From Epilithonimonas mollis (lineage in GTDB: Bacteria > Bacteroidota > Bacteroidia > Flavobacteriales > Weeksellaceae), in assembly GCF_900142325.1 (NCBI RefSeq), contig NZ_FRAM01000004.1, positions 272,804 to 336,803 of the forward strand: 64,000 bases of DNA. Direction: 5' to 3'. How positions within the stretch are numbered: position 1 is the stretch's first letter; every line of letters starts with the position of its first letter. The position numbers and the translations under genes were made by a program. The notes beneath the pieces were generated by a model that was not told where the DNA came from, did no database searches, and was given only the letters and a program-made list of their open reading frames with translations. This document shows positions 11,537 through 21,355 of the stretch, piece after piece.

Positions 11537-11980
11537 TTATTTTTGATTTTCTTTGATATCTCTAATCTCTTTACTGAAAGCTGAAGCATTTTCCGCAGGA
11601 AGACCTTCCCAGCTTTTCAGGATTTTGCCTTCCGGATTCAGCAATAATGTGTAAGGAAATAGTCCTTTTTTATTGTACTGATCAGCCAGTAAAGCATTTT
11701 CTTTTTTCAGTTCCGGAGAAAGCTGATTCTTTTTGTTTCTTGGAAAATCTGCATTGATGTAAACCACGACATTTTCTGTTTCCAGCTTTTTAAATTCATC
11801 ACTTTCAATGATATTTTTATGAAGCTTGATGCATGGAATGCACCAGTCGGAACCGGAGAAATTCAAAAGTATAAGTTCTTTATTTTCTAAAGCTAGTTTT
11901 TGGGCATTTTCCAAACGGCTTTGCGCATGAATGCCAACAGCAAATACAACCATTAAAATGGCTGAAAATAGTTTTTTCAT
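11537..11980 (-). CDS. Exported thioredoxin-like protein
   Basis: 147 residues from the ATG at 11980, chosen because the leader MKKLFSAILMVVFAVGIHAQ begins there. A thioredoxin fold follows with the redox site SDWCIPCIKLH and a cis-Pro region (YTLLLNPEGK). Its likely role is periplasmic disulfide exchange for the neighbouring Cys-containing proteins (DUF4266 lipoprotein, CxxCH protein). It lies 4 nt upstream of apbE. Confidence 0.88.
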   Translation of the reverse strand: MKKLFSAILMVVFAVGIHAQSRLENAQKLALENKELILLNFSGSDWCIPCIKLHKNIIESDEFKKLETENVVVYINADFPRNKKNQLSPELKKENALLADQYNKKGLFPYTLLLNPEGKILKSWEGLPAENASAFSKEIRDIKENQK

Positions 11981-12051
11981 TATTATGAAATTAATGATAT
12001 GAAACAATTGATGATATTTGATCTGTGAATACAAACCAAATTAGGACTGAA

Positions 12052-12441
12052 TTATGAAAAAGAAAACCTTGGCGGTTCCCAAACGGAATTCAGAAAACCT
12101 TTATAGCAAAGATCTTCGTCTTTTGAAGGGATTCTATGTATTTTTAAAGGACTGAAATGATATGTTACCGTTTCAAAACTGAATCCCGGATTAATTGTAA
12201 AAACCAATGACAAAGGTGCAGAATGAATGATAAACGGAAGTCTCTGATCTTTTCCGTAATCCCCATCTTTGACAGGATGATCATAATGTGTTCTCAGAAA
12301 TGCCGTAAGCGTCATATCCGGATTCAAATCCTTATGCTCGACGTAATGCTCGATCAGTTCCGGGATTTTCAAAAGCTGATATAATTCGGTTGTGGAAACC
12401 AAATATAAAAATAACAACAATATGGAAATCAATTTTTTCAC
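12052..12441 (-). CDS. Small membrane/exported protein linked to metal efflux, copy 2
   Basis: 129 residues starting at GTG (12441). One N-terminal hydrophobic segment is followed by TTELYQLLKIPELIEHYVEH, which carries an His-x3-His arrangement, and ends LNSVWEPPRF. The protein at 21356-21739 is a clear paralogue with the same start, leader and LNS-[VI]-W-x-PP end. Small proteins like this are common beside Bacteroidetes CusA/CzcA pumps but have no assigned role; the His-rich helix may contact metal. It lies between the P-type ATPase and the thioredoxin gene. Confidence 0.7.
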   Translation of the reverse strand: MKKLISILLLFLYLVSTTELYQLLKIPELIEHYVEHKDLNPDMTLTAFLRTHYDHPVKDGDYGKDQRLPFIIHSAPLSLVFTINPGFSFETVTYHFSPLKIHRIPSKDEDLCYKGFLNSVWEPPRFSFS

Positions 12442-12445
12442 CGAT

Positions 12446-12472
12446 CAAAATTATTAAATAAAACGTTAGAAT
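12446..12472 (-). promoter_or_regulatory. Promoter-like block directly before the GTG start
   Basis: On the minus strand ATTCTAACG (12464-12472), 10 nt, then TAATTTTG (12446-12453) and only 4 nt to the GTG at 12441. TAATTTTG fits the Bacteroidetes -7 consensus TAnnTTTG. The block before the paralogue at 21739 has the same parts and spacing. If it is the promoter, the transcript would start at or within a few bases of GTG, that is, leaderless. Confidence 0.45.
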
Positions 12473-12490
12473 CTTAAAATTATTTTAATG

Positions 12491-15001
12491 TTAGCTATTT
12501 CTATTAGTCATTCTTTTTATCAGTTTAAAAATTTCGAACCAAAGTACTGAGATAGCTGCTAACAGGAATGATGCTGACAATTCTTCCAAAGTCAGAGAGG
12601 AAACATCAAAAAATTCCGAGACCGGCCTTACATATAGAATCATTAGTAAAAGCAATAAGACTAATGCGGAAATTCCTAAAAGGAGATTATTGCGATTTTT
12701 TAAACTCTCGAAAACACTGTAGTAAAAAGAACGGTTGACGAAACTAAGTAGAATATTAGCAAAAATAAGCGTACTGAAAACCAAAGCTCTGGTCTTAGGC
12801 TCATCATTTCCCAGGTCTATAGAATATTGGTACATCCATAATATTCCTGCGGTAATTACCAATCCCTGAATAATACTTACCATAAGTTCCCGCCAGTTGA
12901 GGAATGTATCAGAAAGTGCCCTTGGAGGTTTTTTCATCGCATTTTTTTCAAGTGGTTCATTTTCATAGACTATAGAACAGGTTGGTCCCATTACCAGCTC
13001 AAGAAAAATAACATGAACAGGGGTAAAAATATGCGGAAAAATCCAACCCAGAAACAGTGGCAGAGAAACAGTAAGAATGATCGGAATATGAATGGAAATG
13101 ATGTATTGCACCGCTTTTTTTATGTTGGAATATATTCTTCTTCCGGCAGCAATTCCTGTCACCAGTTTTTCCAGATCATCGTTTGTAATCACGAGTGAAG
13201 CGGCGGATTTGGCAATTTCCGTTCCTTTGTTTCCCATGGCAACTCCGATGTGGGCGGCTTTGAGAGCAGGACCGTCATTGACTCCGTCACCAAGCATTGC
13301 TACGACATTTCCCTGTTTTTTTAAAGCTGTAATGACTTCAAGTTTCGCTTCCGGGAACATTCTTGTAAACAGGGTTGTATTTTCAGTAAGTTTTAGCAGA
13401 TTTTCTTCTGAAAGAGACAGGATTTCGCTTCCGTTCACTGCATCAGCATCATTGCGGATTCCTGCCTGCAGAGCAATGGCCTTTGTAGTATCGGCATTGT
13501 CTCCGGTAATTACCTTTACTTTAATTCCGGCATCGTAAATATCCTGAAAAACGTTTTTAATTCCTTTTTTAGGAGGATCGTAAAAAACTGTCAAGCCTAA
13601 GAAAATAAACGAAAAATCCTGCTGCCTTTCCGGAAAATTACTTCCTTCAAAAAATGCTTTGCCAACTCCCAGAACACGGTATCCCTGTTCTCCGAATTCC
13701 TTCACAATATTTCTGATTTTATCTTTTTCAGTTTCCGTAAGATCGGAAACGCTGATAATTGCTTCGGGAGCCCCTTTTGCAGCAATAATCCTCTGTTTCT
13801 GTGCGTTTTCGAAAAGATGGGTCATCATGGGAGGTTTCCCTTCCAGGGGATATTCATGAAAAAGCTGAAAATCCTTTCTCTGATCAGGGTTCTGGGTTTG
13901 CTCATAAACTTTGTGCAAGGTAATTTCCATGGGATCAAACGGAACAGGCTCACTGCTCCACATCGCATAATGAATGAGCTCGTCCAGATCGTTTACATCA
14001 AATTTATCCTCACTGTATACGGTATTCGTTTTATAATCATAAAAATTTTTCAACTGCATGGAATTTTCTGTAATAGTCCCTGTTTTATCGGTACAGATCA
14101 CCGTGGTACTTCCAAGAGTTTCTACAATACTGCTTCTTTTGATGATGATTCCTTCACGCATAAGCTTCCACGCTCCCAATGCCATGAAAGTGGTAAAAGC
14201 AACAGGGATTTCTTCAGGAAGCACAGACATTGCCAACGTTAAGCCACTTAACAGACTCGTTACAAAATCACGGCTCTTGATGAAGCTGAAAATACAGACT
14301 GCCAGAAAAATACAGATCCCTATAATCGCCATTCCTTTCACAAAATTCCGGATCTGAAGCTGCAGAGGAGATACTTCTTCCCGGATATTTAAGATAGATT
14401 GTCCGATTTTTCCTACTTTCGTTTCCTTTCCAATTTTTTCAACTTCAAAAACAGCCAGCCCGGAAACTGTTATCGTTCCGCTGTACACATAATTGTCTTC
14501 CGATGTGCTGTCTTTAAAAACGGAAAAGCTTTCTCCTGTAAGAGAAGATTCATTAACAGAAAAATCATTACTTTGAACGATTCTTCCGTCTGCATTGATT
14601 AAGCTGCCTTCCTCTGTTATACAAAGATCTCCCAGAACAATTTCGTGTGTGGGAATTTCCACCACCTCAGCATTCCGGATCACTTTACTCAAAGGTTCAT
14701 TAAGTTTTTCCAGTTCTTCCAGTGCTTTTTTGCTACGGTTATCCTGATAGAAAGAGATTGCCGTAACAAAAATTATGGCCGCGAGCATAAAAGCGGCTTC
14801 CCCATAATCCGCGGTTAGGATATAAATAACGGAAACGCAAATGAGCAGAATAAGCATCGGCTCTTTAAGGGTATTAAACAGCATGCTCATCCATGTTTCT
14901 TTCCTGATGGCATCCATTCTGTTATAGCCGTGTTTTTCTCTGGAAACTTTAACTTCAGTTTCTGTAAGACCACGAAAATCTTTTGGTATATTATAAGTCA
15001 T
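12491..15001 (-). CDS. P-type cation-transporting ATPase
   Basis: 836 residues. Order: N-terminal cation-ATPase domain (GLTETEVKVSREKHGYNRMD), actuator with SLTGESF (Glu157), phosphorylation site ICTDKTGTIT (Asp305), hinge GDGVNDGPAL, and about ten membrane helices including the C-terminal six-helix bundle. The M4 site reads PEEIP, like the PEGxP of calcium-type (P2) pumps. The Cys-Pro-Cys of heavy-metal P1B pumps is absent, and no N-terminal metal-binding domain is seen. The likely substrate is a divalent ion such as Ca or Mn. Its place between a haem-binding protein and efflux genes suggests a metal-homeostasis unit. Confidence 0.9.
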   Translation of the reverse strand: MTYNIPKDFRGLTETEVKVSREKHGYNRMDAIRKETWMSMLFNTLKEPMLILLICVSVIYILTADYGEAAFMLAAIIFVTAISFYQDNRSKKALEELEKLNEPLSKVIRNAEVVEIPTHEIVLGDLCITEEGSLINADGRIVQSNDFSVNESSLTGESFSVFKDSTSEDNYVYSGTITVSGLAVFEVEKIGKETKVGKIGQSILNIREEVSPLQLQIRNFVKGMAIIGICIFLAVCIFSFIKSRDFVTSLLSGLTLAMSVLPEEIPVAFTTFMALGAWKLMREGIIIKRSSIVETLGSTTVICTDKTGTITENSMQLKNFYDYKTNTVYSEDKFDVNDLDELIHYAMWSSEPVPFDPMEITLHKVYEQTQNPDQRKDFQLFHEYPLEGKPPMMTHLFENAQKQRIIAAKGAPEAIISVSDLTETEKDKIRNIVKEFGEQGYRVLGVGKAFFEGSNFPERQQDFSFIFLGLTVFYDPPKKGIKNVFQDIYDAGIKVKVITGDNADTTKAIALQAGIRNDADAVNGSEILSLSEENLLKLTENTTLFTRMFPEAKLEVITALKKQGNVVAMLGDGVNDGPALKAAHIGVAMGNKGTEIAKSAASLVITNDDLEKLVTGIAAGRRIYSNIKKAVQYIISIHIPIILTVSLPLFLGWIFPHIFTPVHVIFLELVMGPTCSIVYENEPLEKNAMKKPPRALSDTFLNWRELMVSIIQGLVITAGILWMYQYSIDLGNDEPKTRALVFSTLIFANILLSFVNRSFYYSVFESLKNRNNLLLGISALVLLLLLMILYVRPVSEFFDVSSLTLEELSASFLLAAISVLWFEIFKLIKRMTNRNS

Positions 15002-15073
15002 ACGAAATCAATAGTTTATTAAAGTTACACATGTTTTCCACAAAATAAGAATTTATTTTTCCGGATAGAGACT

Positions 15074-15538
15074 CTAGCGGATCTGCTTTTTTACCGAAGC
15101 TGCCCATTGTACAATTTCAGACCTTTCCGATGCGGATAATCTCGCATTCTGATGTACAATCGTATAGGATTCAAGCGGCATTTCTCCATTTTGCACTGTT
15201 TCGGTAATTTCATCCAGTTTATCAAGCTTTTTTTCGTTTGAATATGCCGCAAACTCATCAAAATTCAAGTGTCTTTTTCCTGAGTCCACATGATCTGCAA
15301 GCCACCATTTTAAAGGCTGAATATTATTATACCACGGATAGGAAGTCGTATTGGAATGGCAGTCGTAACAGCTGTTTTTCAGCAGGCTCTGAACGCGGTC
15401 AGGAACTTCATAGTGTTTTTCTAAAGAATTTGCTGAAACGCTTACAGCAATATTTGTGTCTGCGTCAATAAACTGAATAACGATAAGAAGTAATATGATG
15501 AACAATGCTAGTGTTTTTATTAGTGAATATTTTTTCAT
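15074..15538 (-). CDS. Haem-binding domain protein with CxxCH motif
   Basis: 154 residues. One N-terminal membrane segment (LIKTLALFIILLLIVIQFI) anchors it facing the periplasm. The motif SCYDCHSNTTSYPWYN fits the Haem_bd family, which binds c-type haem, and a further conserved stretch is LKWWLADHVDSGKRHLNF. It sits between the RND efflux genes and the P-type ATPase, an arrangement seen in other Bacteroidetes metal clusters; a redox-sensing or electron-supply role is possible. Confidence 0.82.
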   Translation of the reverse strand: MKKYSLIKTLALFIILLLIVIQFIDADTNIAVSVSANSLEKHYEVPDRVQSLLKNSCYDCHSNTTSYPWYNNIQPLKWWLADHVDSGKRHLNFDEFAAYSNEKKLDKLDEITETVQNGEMPLESYTIVHQNARLSASERSEIVQWAASVKKQIR

Positions 15539-15564
15539 TTTTTTGTATTATATGGTACAACAGC

Positions 15565-16704
15565 CTACTCCTCTTCCTCCGTATTTTTAAGCTTCATCAA
15601 AAGCGTGTAAGCATTTTTGGTCACGATCTTTTTATTCTTAAAATCATCAGAATTAAGAATCTGGATAAATCCGTTTTCCGTTTCTCCCAAAGTAACAGGA
15701 GTCAATCGGTATGTTTGTTTTTTAACCTCAACAAAAACAAAATCTTTGCCTTCAAAATTCACGATGCTTTCTTCCGGAACCGCATTGGAAAAAGAAGTAC
15801 TGGTTTCAATTTCGGCATTCATATACATTCCCGGAACGAGACTGTGATCGTATTTATCGAAATGGCAGTGAACTTCTGCCAAACCGCCCTGACTGATATC
15901 TTTGCTGATGAGAAGGATTTCCCCATAATATTTTTTGCTCGGATCTGCATTCGTGTACGCTGCAAAACGCTGTCCTTTTTTCAGGTTTTCCAGATCTTTT
16001 TCGTACACTTTAAGATTCAGGTGAATGTCATCGGGATTGATGAGCTCAAAAAGCACATCCGAAGGATTTACATATTTCCCGATATTCACATTCACTTTGC
16101 TTACAAATCCGTTGATTGAGCTGTACACGGGAACGCTTTTCGTAATGCTTCCTGATTTTAAAGATTCAGGATTGACATTGATGAGTCTGAGCTGCTGCGC
16201 CAATGAATTCATTAAAATTCTCTGGCTGTTCATTTCAGACTGAGCGAGCTGCATGGCTTTGTCGCTACTTGCCTGACTTTGGTTCAGGGCTTTCTGACGG
16301 TTGTAATCCAGTTCCGCAAAATGTGCTTTGGATCTTGCCATTAAATAATCCTGCTGAAGCTGAATGAACTGCGGATTTTCGATCACGGCAATGACCTGAC
16401 CTCTGGAAACCGGCATTCCCGGAAGAAGATTGCTGGATTTCAGATAGCCGCCAAGCGGAATGCTTACTGAAACCAGATTTTGGGGCGGAACATCGATCAT
16501 TCCGTTTAATTTCAGGGTGGAAGCGATATTCTGCAACGAAAGCGTGGTTGTTTCTATCGGTGCATTTCTTAACTGTGCATCGGTTAAAGTCACTACATTT
16601 TCGTCTTTCGGGAGGCTTTTTTCCTGTTTGGGAGCTTCTTCTTTTTTACATTGAATGAAGACAAAAAAGCTGATTAATAAGATATATATTGAAATTGATT
16701 TCAT
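15565..16704 (-). CDS. RND efflux periplasmic adaptor (CzcB/CusB type)
   Basis: 379-residue membrane-fusion protein linking the inner-membrane pump to the outer-membrane channel. The leader ends in a lipobox (FIQC, Cys19). A biotinyl-lipoyl-like half-motif (VSIPLGGYLKSSNLLPGMPV), a coiled-coil hairpin (about 115-175, Gln/Ala/Lys-rich) and a barrel-sandwich region follow. The end is KNAYTLLMKLKNTEEEE. It begins 4 nt after the TolC-like gene on the same strand. Confidence 0.9.
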   Translation of the reverse strand: MKSISIYILLISFFVFIQCKKEEAPKQEKSLPKDENVVTLTDAQLRNAPIETTTLSLQNIASTLKLNGMIDVPPQNLVSVSIPLGGYLKSSNLLPGMPVSRGQVIAVIENPQFIQLQQDYLMARSKAHFAELDYNRQKALNQSQASSDKAMQLAQSEMNSQRILMNSLAQQLRLINVNPESLKSGSITKSVPVYSSINGFVSKVNVNIGKYVNPSDVLFELINPDDIHLNLKVYEKDLENLKKGQRFAAYTNADPSKKYYGEILLISKDISQGGLAEVHCHFDKYDHSLVPGMYMNAEIETSTSFSNAVPEESIVNFEGKDFVFVEVKKQTYRLTPVTLGETENGFIQILNSDDFKNKKIVTKNAYTLLMKLKNTEEEE

Positions 16705-16708
16705 TTTT

Positions 16709-17935
16709 TTATGGATTTAAAGTAAGATATTCCAGTTCAATGGCGCTTTGATTAAGTTTCCAGACTGCATCGGTGTAATTGTTTTTAAGCTGTACTGCCT
16801 GATTTACGAGGATCACAAATTCAAGGTAATTGATTTCTCCGCCGATAAACTGTCTTTTTGCCGTTTCGGTGATCACATCCGCATTTTTCAGGTCGGAACT
16901 TTCATATTTTGAAACAATTTCCAGATTGGACTGATAGATTTCTCTGGCTTTTTTAAGCTGATTCTGAAGATTGAATTCAGCGTTTTTCAGTTCACTTTCT
17001 GCAACAGACTGCGCTACTTTTGCGGCTTCAATTCTCGCTTTCTGACCTCCTGAAAATATCGGAAGCGAAACACCGACCTGAGCCGAATGAAACTGAGGTG
17101 TTGCATTATACAATTTATCATCCGGACCTAATCCTTTAAAACTGTTAAGATTGTACGCCAATTGCAGACCGGGAAGCATTTTCGCTTTTTCCAGTGCGAT
17201 CTGTTCTGTGGAAATATTTTTCTGCTGTTCCCAGATTTTCAGCAAAGGATGATCCGCCAGTTTTTCGTTTAAAGAATTGGCAAAAGATTTTGAATCTTCG
17301 GGAATGAAATCGGTTTCCGTATTCAAAAGCCACTGAAACTGGATCTTTAATACGGCTAATTCCTGCTGCAATTGTTTTAACTGAATTTCTATCGCCGATT
17401 TCTGGCTTGAAGCGGTTGTTTTTTCGAGAATATTGCTCTCCCCTGCTTTCAGTCTGAGGTTCGCTTTATCTGAAAAGTCGGTGTACAGTTTCAGGATTTC
17501 ATTCAGCAGTTTTTCTTTTTCTTTCCAGTACAGAATGTTGTAAAAGGTAAGGCTGACTGCTTTTTTAAGTTCATATTCTTTCAGGGAAACATTCAGCAAA
17601 GATTTTTTCCATTCTTCGGTGTATACATTTTTCTGTTTTTTATACACTGTCGGAAAAGCAATGTTCTGGGAAACGCCAAATTTCATATCGTTGTACGCAC
17701 TGTTGATCTGTCCGTAATCGAACGTTACACCAGTCTGCGGAATATCATTTGCCGATTTTATCAACGCTTTGGAATATTCCGATTTAAGTTTTTCGTTTTT
17801 AAGATTTCTGTTGTTTTCCAGTGCGGTATTGATCGCAGTATGAAGATTGATTGGCGTTTGCGCCTTCAGTCCAAATCCTGCAAAGCTGAACAGCAAAATG
17901 AATACAGCCGTTATATTTTTGTGATTATTTTTCAT
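16709..17935 (-). CDS. TolC-family outer-membrane efflux channel (CzcC type)
   Basis: 408 residues with a signal peptide ending GLKAQ. Two repeats of long alpha-helical hairpins (rich in Lys, Glu, Gln, Asn) are typical of outer-membrane factors. The segment LNLHTAINTALENNRNLK-like at the start and VGVSLPIFSGGQKARIEAAK in the middle are family marks. It forms the exit duct of the tripartite metal efflux pump with its two neighbours. Confidence 0.9.
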   Translation of the reverse strand: MKNNHKNITAVFILLFSFAGFGLKAQTPINLHTAINTALENNRNLKNEKLKSEYSKALIKSANDIPQTGVTFDYGQINSAYNDMKFGVSQNIAFPTVYKKQKNVYTEEWKKSLLNVSLKEYELKKAVSLTFYNILYWKEKEKLLNEILKLYTDFSDKANLRLKAGESNILEKTTASSQKSAIEIQLKQLQQELAVLKIQFQWLLNTETDFIPEDSKSFANSLNEKLADHPLLKIWEQQKNISTEQIALEKAKMLPGLQLAYNLNSFKGLGPDDKLYNATPQFHSAQVGVSLPIFSGGQKARIEAAKVAQSVAESELKNAEFNLQNQLKKAREIYQSNLEIVSKYESSDLKNADVITETAKRQFIGGEINYLEFVILVNQAVQLKNNYTDAVWKLNQSAIELEYLTLNP

Positions 17936-17983
17936 ATGTAGATATTTATTGTTTTTTAAAGGTCATATGTAATCGCGTTTTCT

Positions 17984-20900
17984 TCATAGGCGTTTGCGTT
18001 TTCCAAATGATGGCGATTTCATTTTAAATCCTTTTTCAATGGTTACATAAAGAAGCGGCAGTACAAAAAGCGTAAGGAAGGTTGCCACGAGAAGACCTCC
18101 GATCACCACGGTTGCCAACGGACGCTGAACTTCCGCTCCTGCTCCGTTGCTTAATGCCATCGGAATAAATCCTAAAGATGCCACGAAAGCCGTCATCAGA
18201 ACCGGACGAAGTCTGGACTCTCCGCCATCAATTACAATTCTTACGATATTCCGGATTCCGCTTTTGTATAATCTGTTGAATTCTGAAATGAGAACGATCC
18301 CGTTGAGAACTGCCACTCCGAAAAGGGCGATGAAACCTACTCCTGCACTGATGCTGAAAGGCATTCCTCTCAAAGCAAGAAGAAATACGCCGCCAATAAT
18401 TGAAAGTGGAATTGCGGTGTAAATCAGCAGACTTTCTTTCACCGAGCCGAATGCTAAGAACAACATCACGAAAATAAGCGCCAAAGCTACCGGAACAGCA
18501 ATCATCAGACGCTGTTTTGCATTGTTCAGGTTTTCAAAAGAACCTCCGTAAGTCATATAATAACCTGTCGGAAGTTTTATCTCTTTGTTCACTTTAGTCT
18601 GAAGTTCCTCCACGATGCTCTGAACATCTCTTCCTTTGATGTTGAATCCAACGACAATTCTGCGTTGTGCATTTTCTCTCTGAATTTGATTGGGGCCGTT
18701 TTTCACCTCAACTCTTGCAAGCTGGGAAAGCGGAATCTGGTTTCCGAAAGGGGTCGGAACAAGCAGATTTTTAATATCATCCACATTTTTACGGACTTTG
18801 GAATCGAGACGAACAACCATATCGAAACGTTTTTCGCCTTCGAACACGAGACCTGTACTCTGCCCTGCAAATGCGGCATTCACAATCCGATTGATGTCGG
18901 AAATGGATAAATGATATTGTGCAATAACAGGACGGTTGTATTCTATGGTTACCTGTGGCATTCCTGCAATCGGCTCGATGTAAAGATTCTGGGCTCCGTC
19001 TACAGTTTCAATAATTTTCCCGAGTTTTTGAGCATTTTGGGAAAGAACGTCCAGATCATCACCGAAAATTTTCACCACGACATCCTGTCTTGCTCCTGTC
19101 ATCAGTTCATTGAAACGCATCTGCACCGGAAACTGGAAACTTACGGTTACTCCGGGAACATCCTGCAGTTCTTTGCTCATTTTATCTGCCAGTTCAGGGA
19201 ATGTAGAGGCAGAAGTCCATTCTTTTTTGTCTTTCAGGATCACCATTAAATCGGCAGCATCCATCGACATCGGATCTGTAGGAATTTCCCCGCTCCCGAT
19301 TTTTGTCACGACTTTTTGTACTTCCGGAAATCTTGATTTCAGGATATGAGCTGCCTTCTGTGTACTTTCAATGGTTGTATTCAGATTGCTTCCCGGCAAA
19401 ACTCTGGTTTCCACGGCAAAATCTCCTTCTTCAAGGGAAGGAATAAATTCTCCTCCCATTCTGCTGAGAATGAAAATTGCCAAGACAAAAAGTACAGCCA
19501 CGATGGAGAATACCATTTTCGGAACTCTTAAGATTTTAAGCAGTGTTTTCAGATAGATTTTCTCCACTTTTTTCATCATCTGGTCAGATAAACTCGGTTT
19601 TGAACTTCTTTTTCTTAAGAGTAAAGAACTCATCATCGGAATGTAGGTTAACGACAATAAAAATGCTCCTAATAGAGCGAAAGCCACAGTCTGAGCCATT
19701 GGTTTGAACATTTTCCCCTCAATTCCCTGTAAGGTAAGAATCGGAAGATAAACAATCAGGATGATAATCTGTCCGAAAACTGCACTGTTCATCATTTTTC
19801 CGGCAGAATCAGTAACAATGGTATCCATTTCTTCTTTTCCAACGGAGAATATTTTTTTGAATTTTGAATTATGGCTGAACTGATGCAGGACGGATTCTAC
19901 AATAATGACTGCACCGTCGATTATAAGGCCAAAATCCAATGCACCGAGACTCATCAGGTTTCCGCTGACTCCGAAAAGATTCATCATACAAATGGCAAAA
20001 AGCATAGCGAGCGGAATTACAGAAGCAACGAGCAATCCGGCGCGTACATTTCCGAGAAACAGAACCAGTACAAAAACAACAATCAATGCGCCTTCTGTAA
20101 GGTTTTTCTCAACGGTTCCGATGGCGTTGTTTACCATTTTGGTACGATCGAGGAACGGTTCTATCACTACTCCTTTCGGAAGGGTCTTCTGAATCTGGGC
20201 AATTTTTTCTTTTACGTTTTTAATAACCTGATTGCTGTTTTCGCCTTTCAGCATCATCACCACTGCCCCGGAAACTTCTCCCTGATCGTTGAACGTCATT
20301 GCACCGTATCTTGTGGCAAAGCTGGTTTTCACCTCTGCAACGTCTCTTACAAACAGCGGGATTTCATTGGTTTTGGAAGCAATCGCTATATTTTTAATGT
20401 CTTCGATATTTCCGATGAGACCTTCGCTTCGGATGTATAAAACAGTGGGACCTTTTTCGATATAAGCTCCTCCTGTGTTCTGGTTATTGGTGTTTAATGC
20501 ATCGAAAACATCGTTAATGGTGATTCCGTAAGCATTTAATCTGTCGGGATTGACGGCAATTTCGTACTGTTTCAGTTTTCCTCCGAAACTGCTGACTTCA
20601 GCAACGCCTTTTACACCGAGAAGCTGTCTTCTGACAATCCAGTCCTGAATGGTGCGGAGTTCTGTAATATCGTATTTTTTCTCGTAGCCTTTTTCGGGAC
20701 GGATCACGTACTGGAAAATTTCGCCTAACCCTGTAGAAATAGGACCTAATTCGGGAGTTCCTATTCCCTGTGGAATCTGGCTCTGAACCTGCTGCAGCCT
20801 TTCTGCAACCTGCTGTCTTGCCCAGTAAATATCTACATCATCCTCAAAGACGATGGTAACGAGAGATAACCCGAAACGGGAAAAACTTCGGATTTCTTTT

Positions 20901-21136
20901 AATCCTGAAATGTTATTGTTCGCCTGTTCTATGGGAAATGTCACGAGTCTTTCGATGTCTGTTGCTCCAAATGAAGGGGCAATGGTGATGACCTGAACCT
21001 GATTGTTGGTGATATCGGGAACGGCATCTATCGGAAGTTTGGTGACCTGATAGGAACCCACGCCTATCAATCCCAAAATCAACAGCGCAATGATGAGTTT
21101 GTTCTTTACAGAAAACTCAATGATTTTTGTAAGCAT
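17984..21136 (-). CDS. czcA: CusA/CzcA-family heavy-metal RND efflux pump
   Basis: 1050 residues, the usual length for the family. The N-terminus MLTKIIEFSVKNKLIIALLI is the first membrane helix. Family motifs include LPIDAVPDITNNQVQV, the GLSLVTIVFEDDVDIYWARQ region, the charged helix-4 stretch SLGALDFGLIIDGAVIIVES (its Asp/Glu are used for proton coupling in heavy-metal RND pumps) and GGEFIPSLEEGDFA. It exports metal ions using proton flow. Substrate (Cu/Ag or Zn/Co/Cd) cannot be fixed from sequence by eye. It begins the pump unit, 219 nt after the small paralogue gene. Confidence 0.93.
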   Translation of the reverse strand: MLTKIIEFSVKNKLIIALLILGLIGVGSYQVTKLPIDAVPDITNNQVQVITIAPSFGATDIERLVTFPIEQANNNISGLKEIRSFSRFGLSLVTIVFEDDVDIYWARQQVAERLQQVQSQIPQGIGTPELGPISTGLGEIFQYVIRPEKGYEKKYDITELRTIQDWIVRRQLLGVKGVAEVSSFGGKLKQYEIAVNPDRLNAYGITINDVFDALNTNNQNTGGAYIEKGPTVLYIRSEGLIGNIEDIKNIAIASKTNEIPLFVRDVAEVKTSFATRYGAMTFNDQGEVSGAVVMMLKGENSNQVIKNVKEKIAQIQKTLPKGVVIEPFLDRTKMVNNAIGTVEKNLTEGALIVVFVLVLFLGNVRAGLLVASVIPLAMLFAICMMNLFGVSGNLMSLGALDFGLIIDGAVIIVESVLHQFSHNSKFKKIFSVGKEEMDTIVTDSAGKMMNSAVFGQIIILIVYLPILTLQGIEGKMFKPMAQTVAFALLGAFLLSLTYIPMMSSLLLRKRSSKPSLSDQMMKKVEKIYLKTLLKILRVPKMVFSIVAVLFVLAIFILSRMGGEFIPSLEEGDFAVETRVLPGSNLNTTIESTQKAAHILKSRFPEVQKVVTKIGSGEIPTDPMSMDAADLMVILKDKKEWTSASTFPELADKMSKELQDVPGVTVSFQFPVQMRFNELMTGARQDVVVKIFGDDLDVLSQNAQKLGKIIETVDGAQNLYIEPIAGMPQVTIEYNRPVIAQYHLSISDINRIVNAAFAGQSTGLVFEGEKRFDMVVRLDSKVRKNVDDIKNLLVPTPFGNQIPLSQLARVEVKNGPNQIQRENAQRRIVVGFNIKGRDVQSIVEELQTKVNKEIKLPTGYYMTYGGSFENLNNAKQRLMIAVPVALALIFVMLFLAFGSVKESLLIYTAIPLSIIGGVFLLALRGMPFSISAGVGFIALFGVAVLNGIVLISEFNRLYKSGIRNIVRIVIDGGESRLRPVLMTAFVASLGFIPMALSNGAGAEVQRPLATVVIGGLLVATFLTLFVLPLLYVTIEKGFKMKSPSFGKRKRL

Positions 21137-21318
21137 AATGTTTTGTTGAGCTTATTAGCAGATGGTAGATAATTGATAATAGATGATAGATAGCTATTTT
21201 ACAGATAAATATCTCTATTTGAATGTACTAATTCCAGCAAATGCTTATGAATAAATAAGTTTGATCGCCTGATAAAAAATTAATGAACCTATCGTTGATT
21301 AATTTAATACCAAAACGT

Positions 21319-21338
21319 TCTCAAAAATATTTTTGAGA
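21319..21338. terminator. Perfect 20-bp palindrome, possible weak terminator
   Basis: TCTCAAAAATATTTTTGAGA is a perfect palindrome just past the stop of the small protein gene and before czcA. The stem is AT-rich with no separate T-run, so it may attenuate rather than stop transcription. Confidence 0.4.
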
Positions 21339-21355
21339 GAAATTCAGAAAAAAAA

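Noticed and set aside
15505..16119. Open frame of 204 codons on the plus strand
   Set aside because: It is antisense to the RND adaptor and made of Phe/Ile-rich sequence without motifs.
19871..20440. Open frame of 189 codons on the plus strand
   Set aside because: It is a mirror of czcA codons, with no start context and no protein features.
21150..21200. AGATAG/GATAAT-rich stretch as a CRISPR or iteron array
   Set aside because: Repeats are irregular, 5-8 nt, without spacers of constant length; it is low-complexity intergenic DNA.
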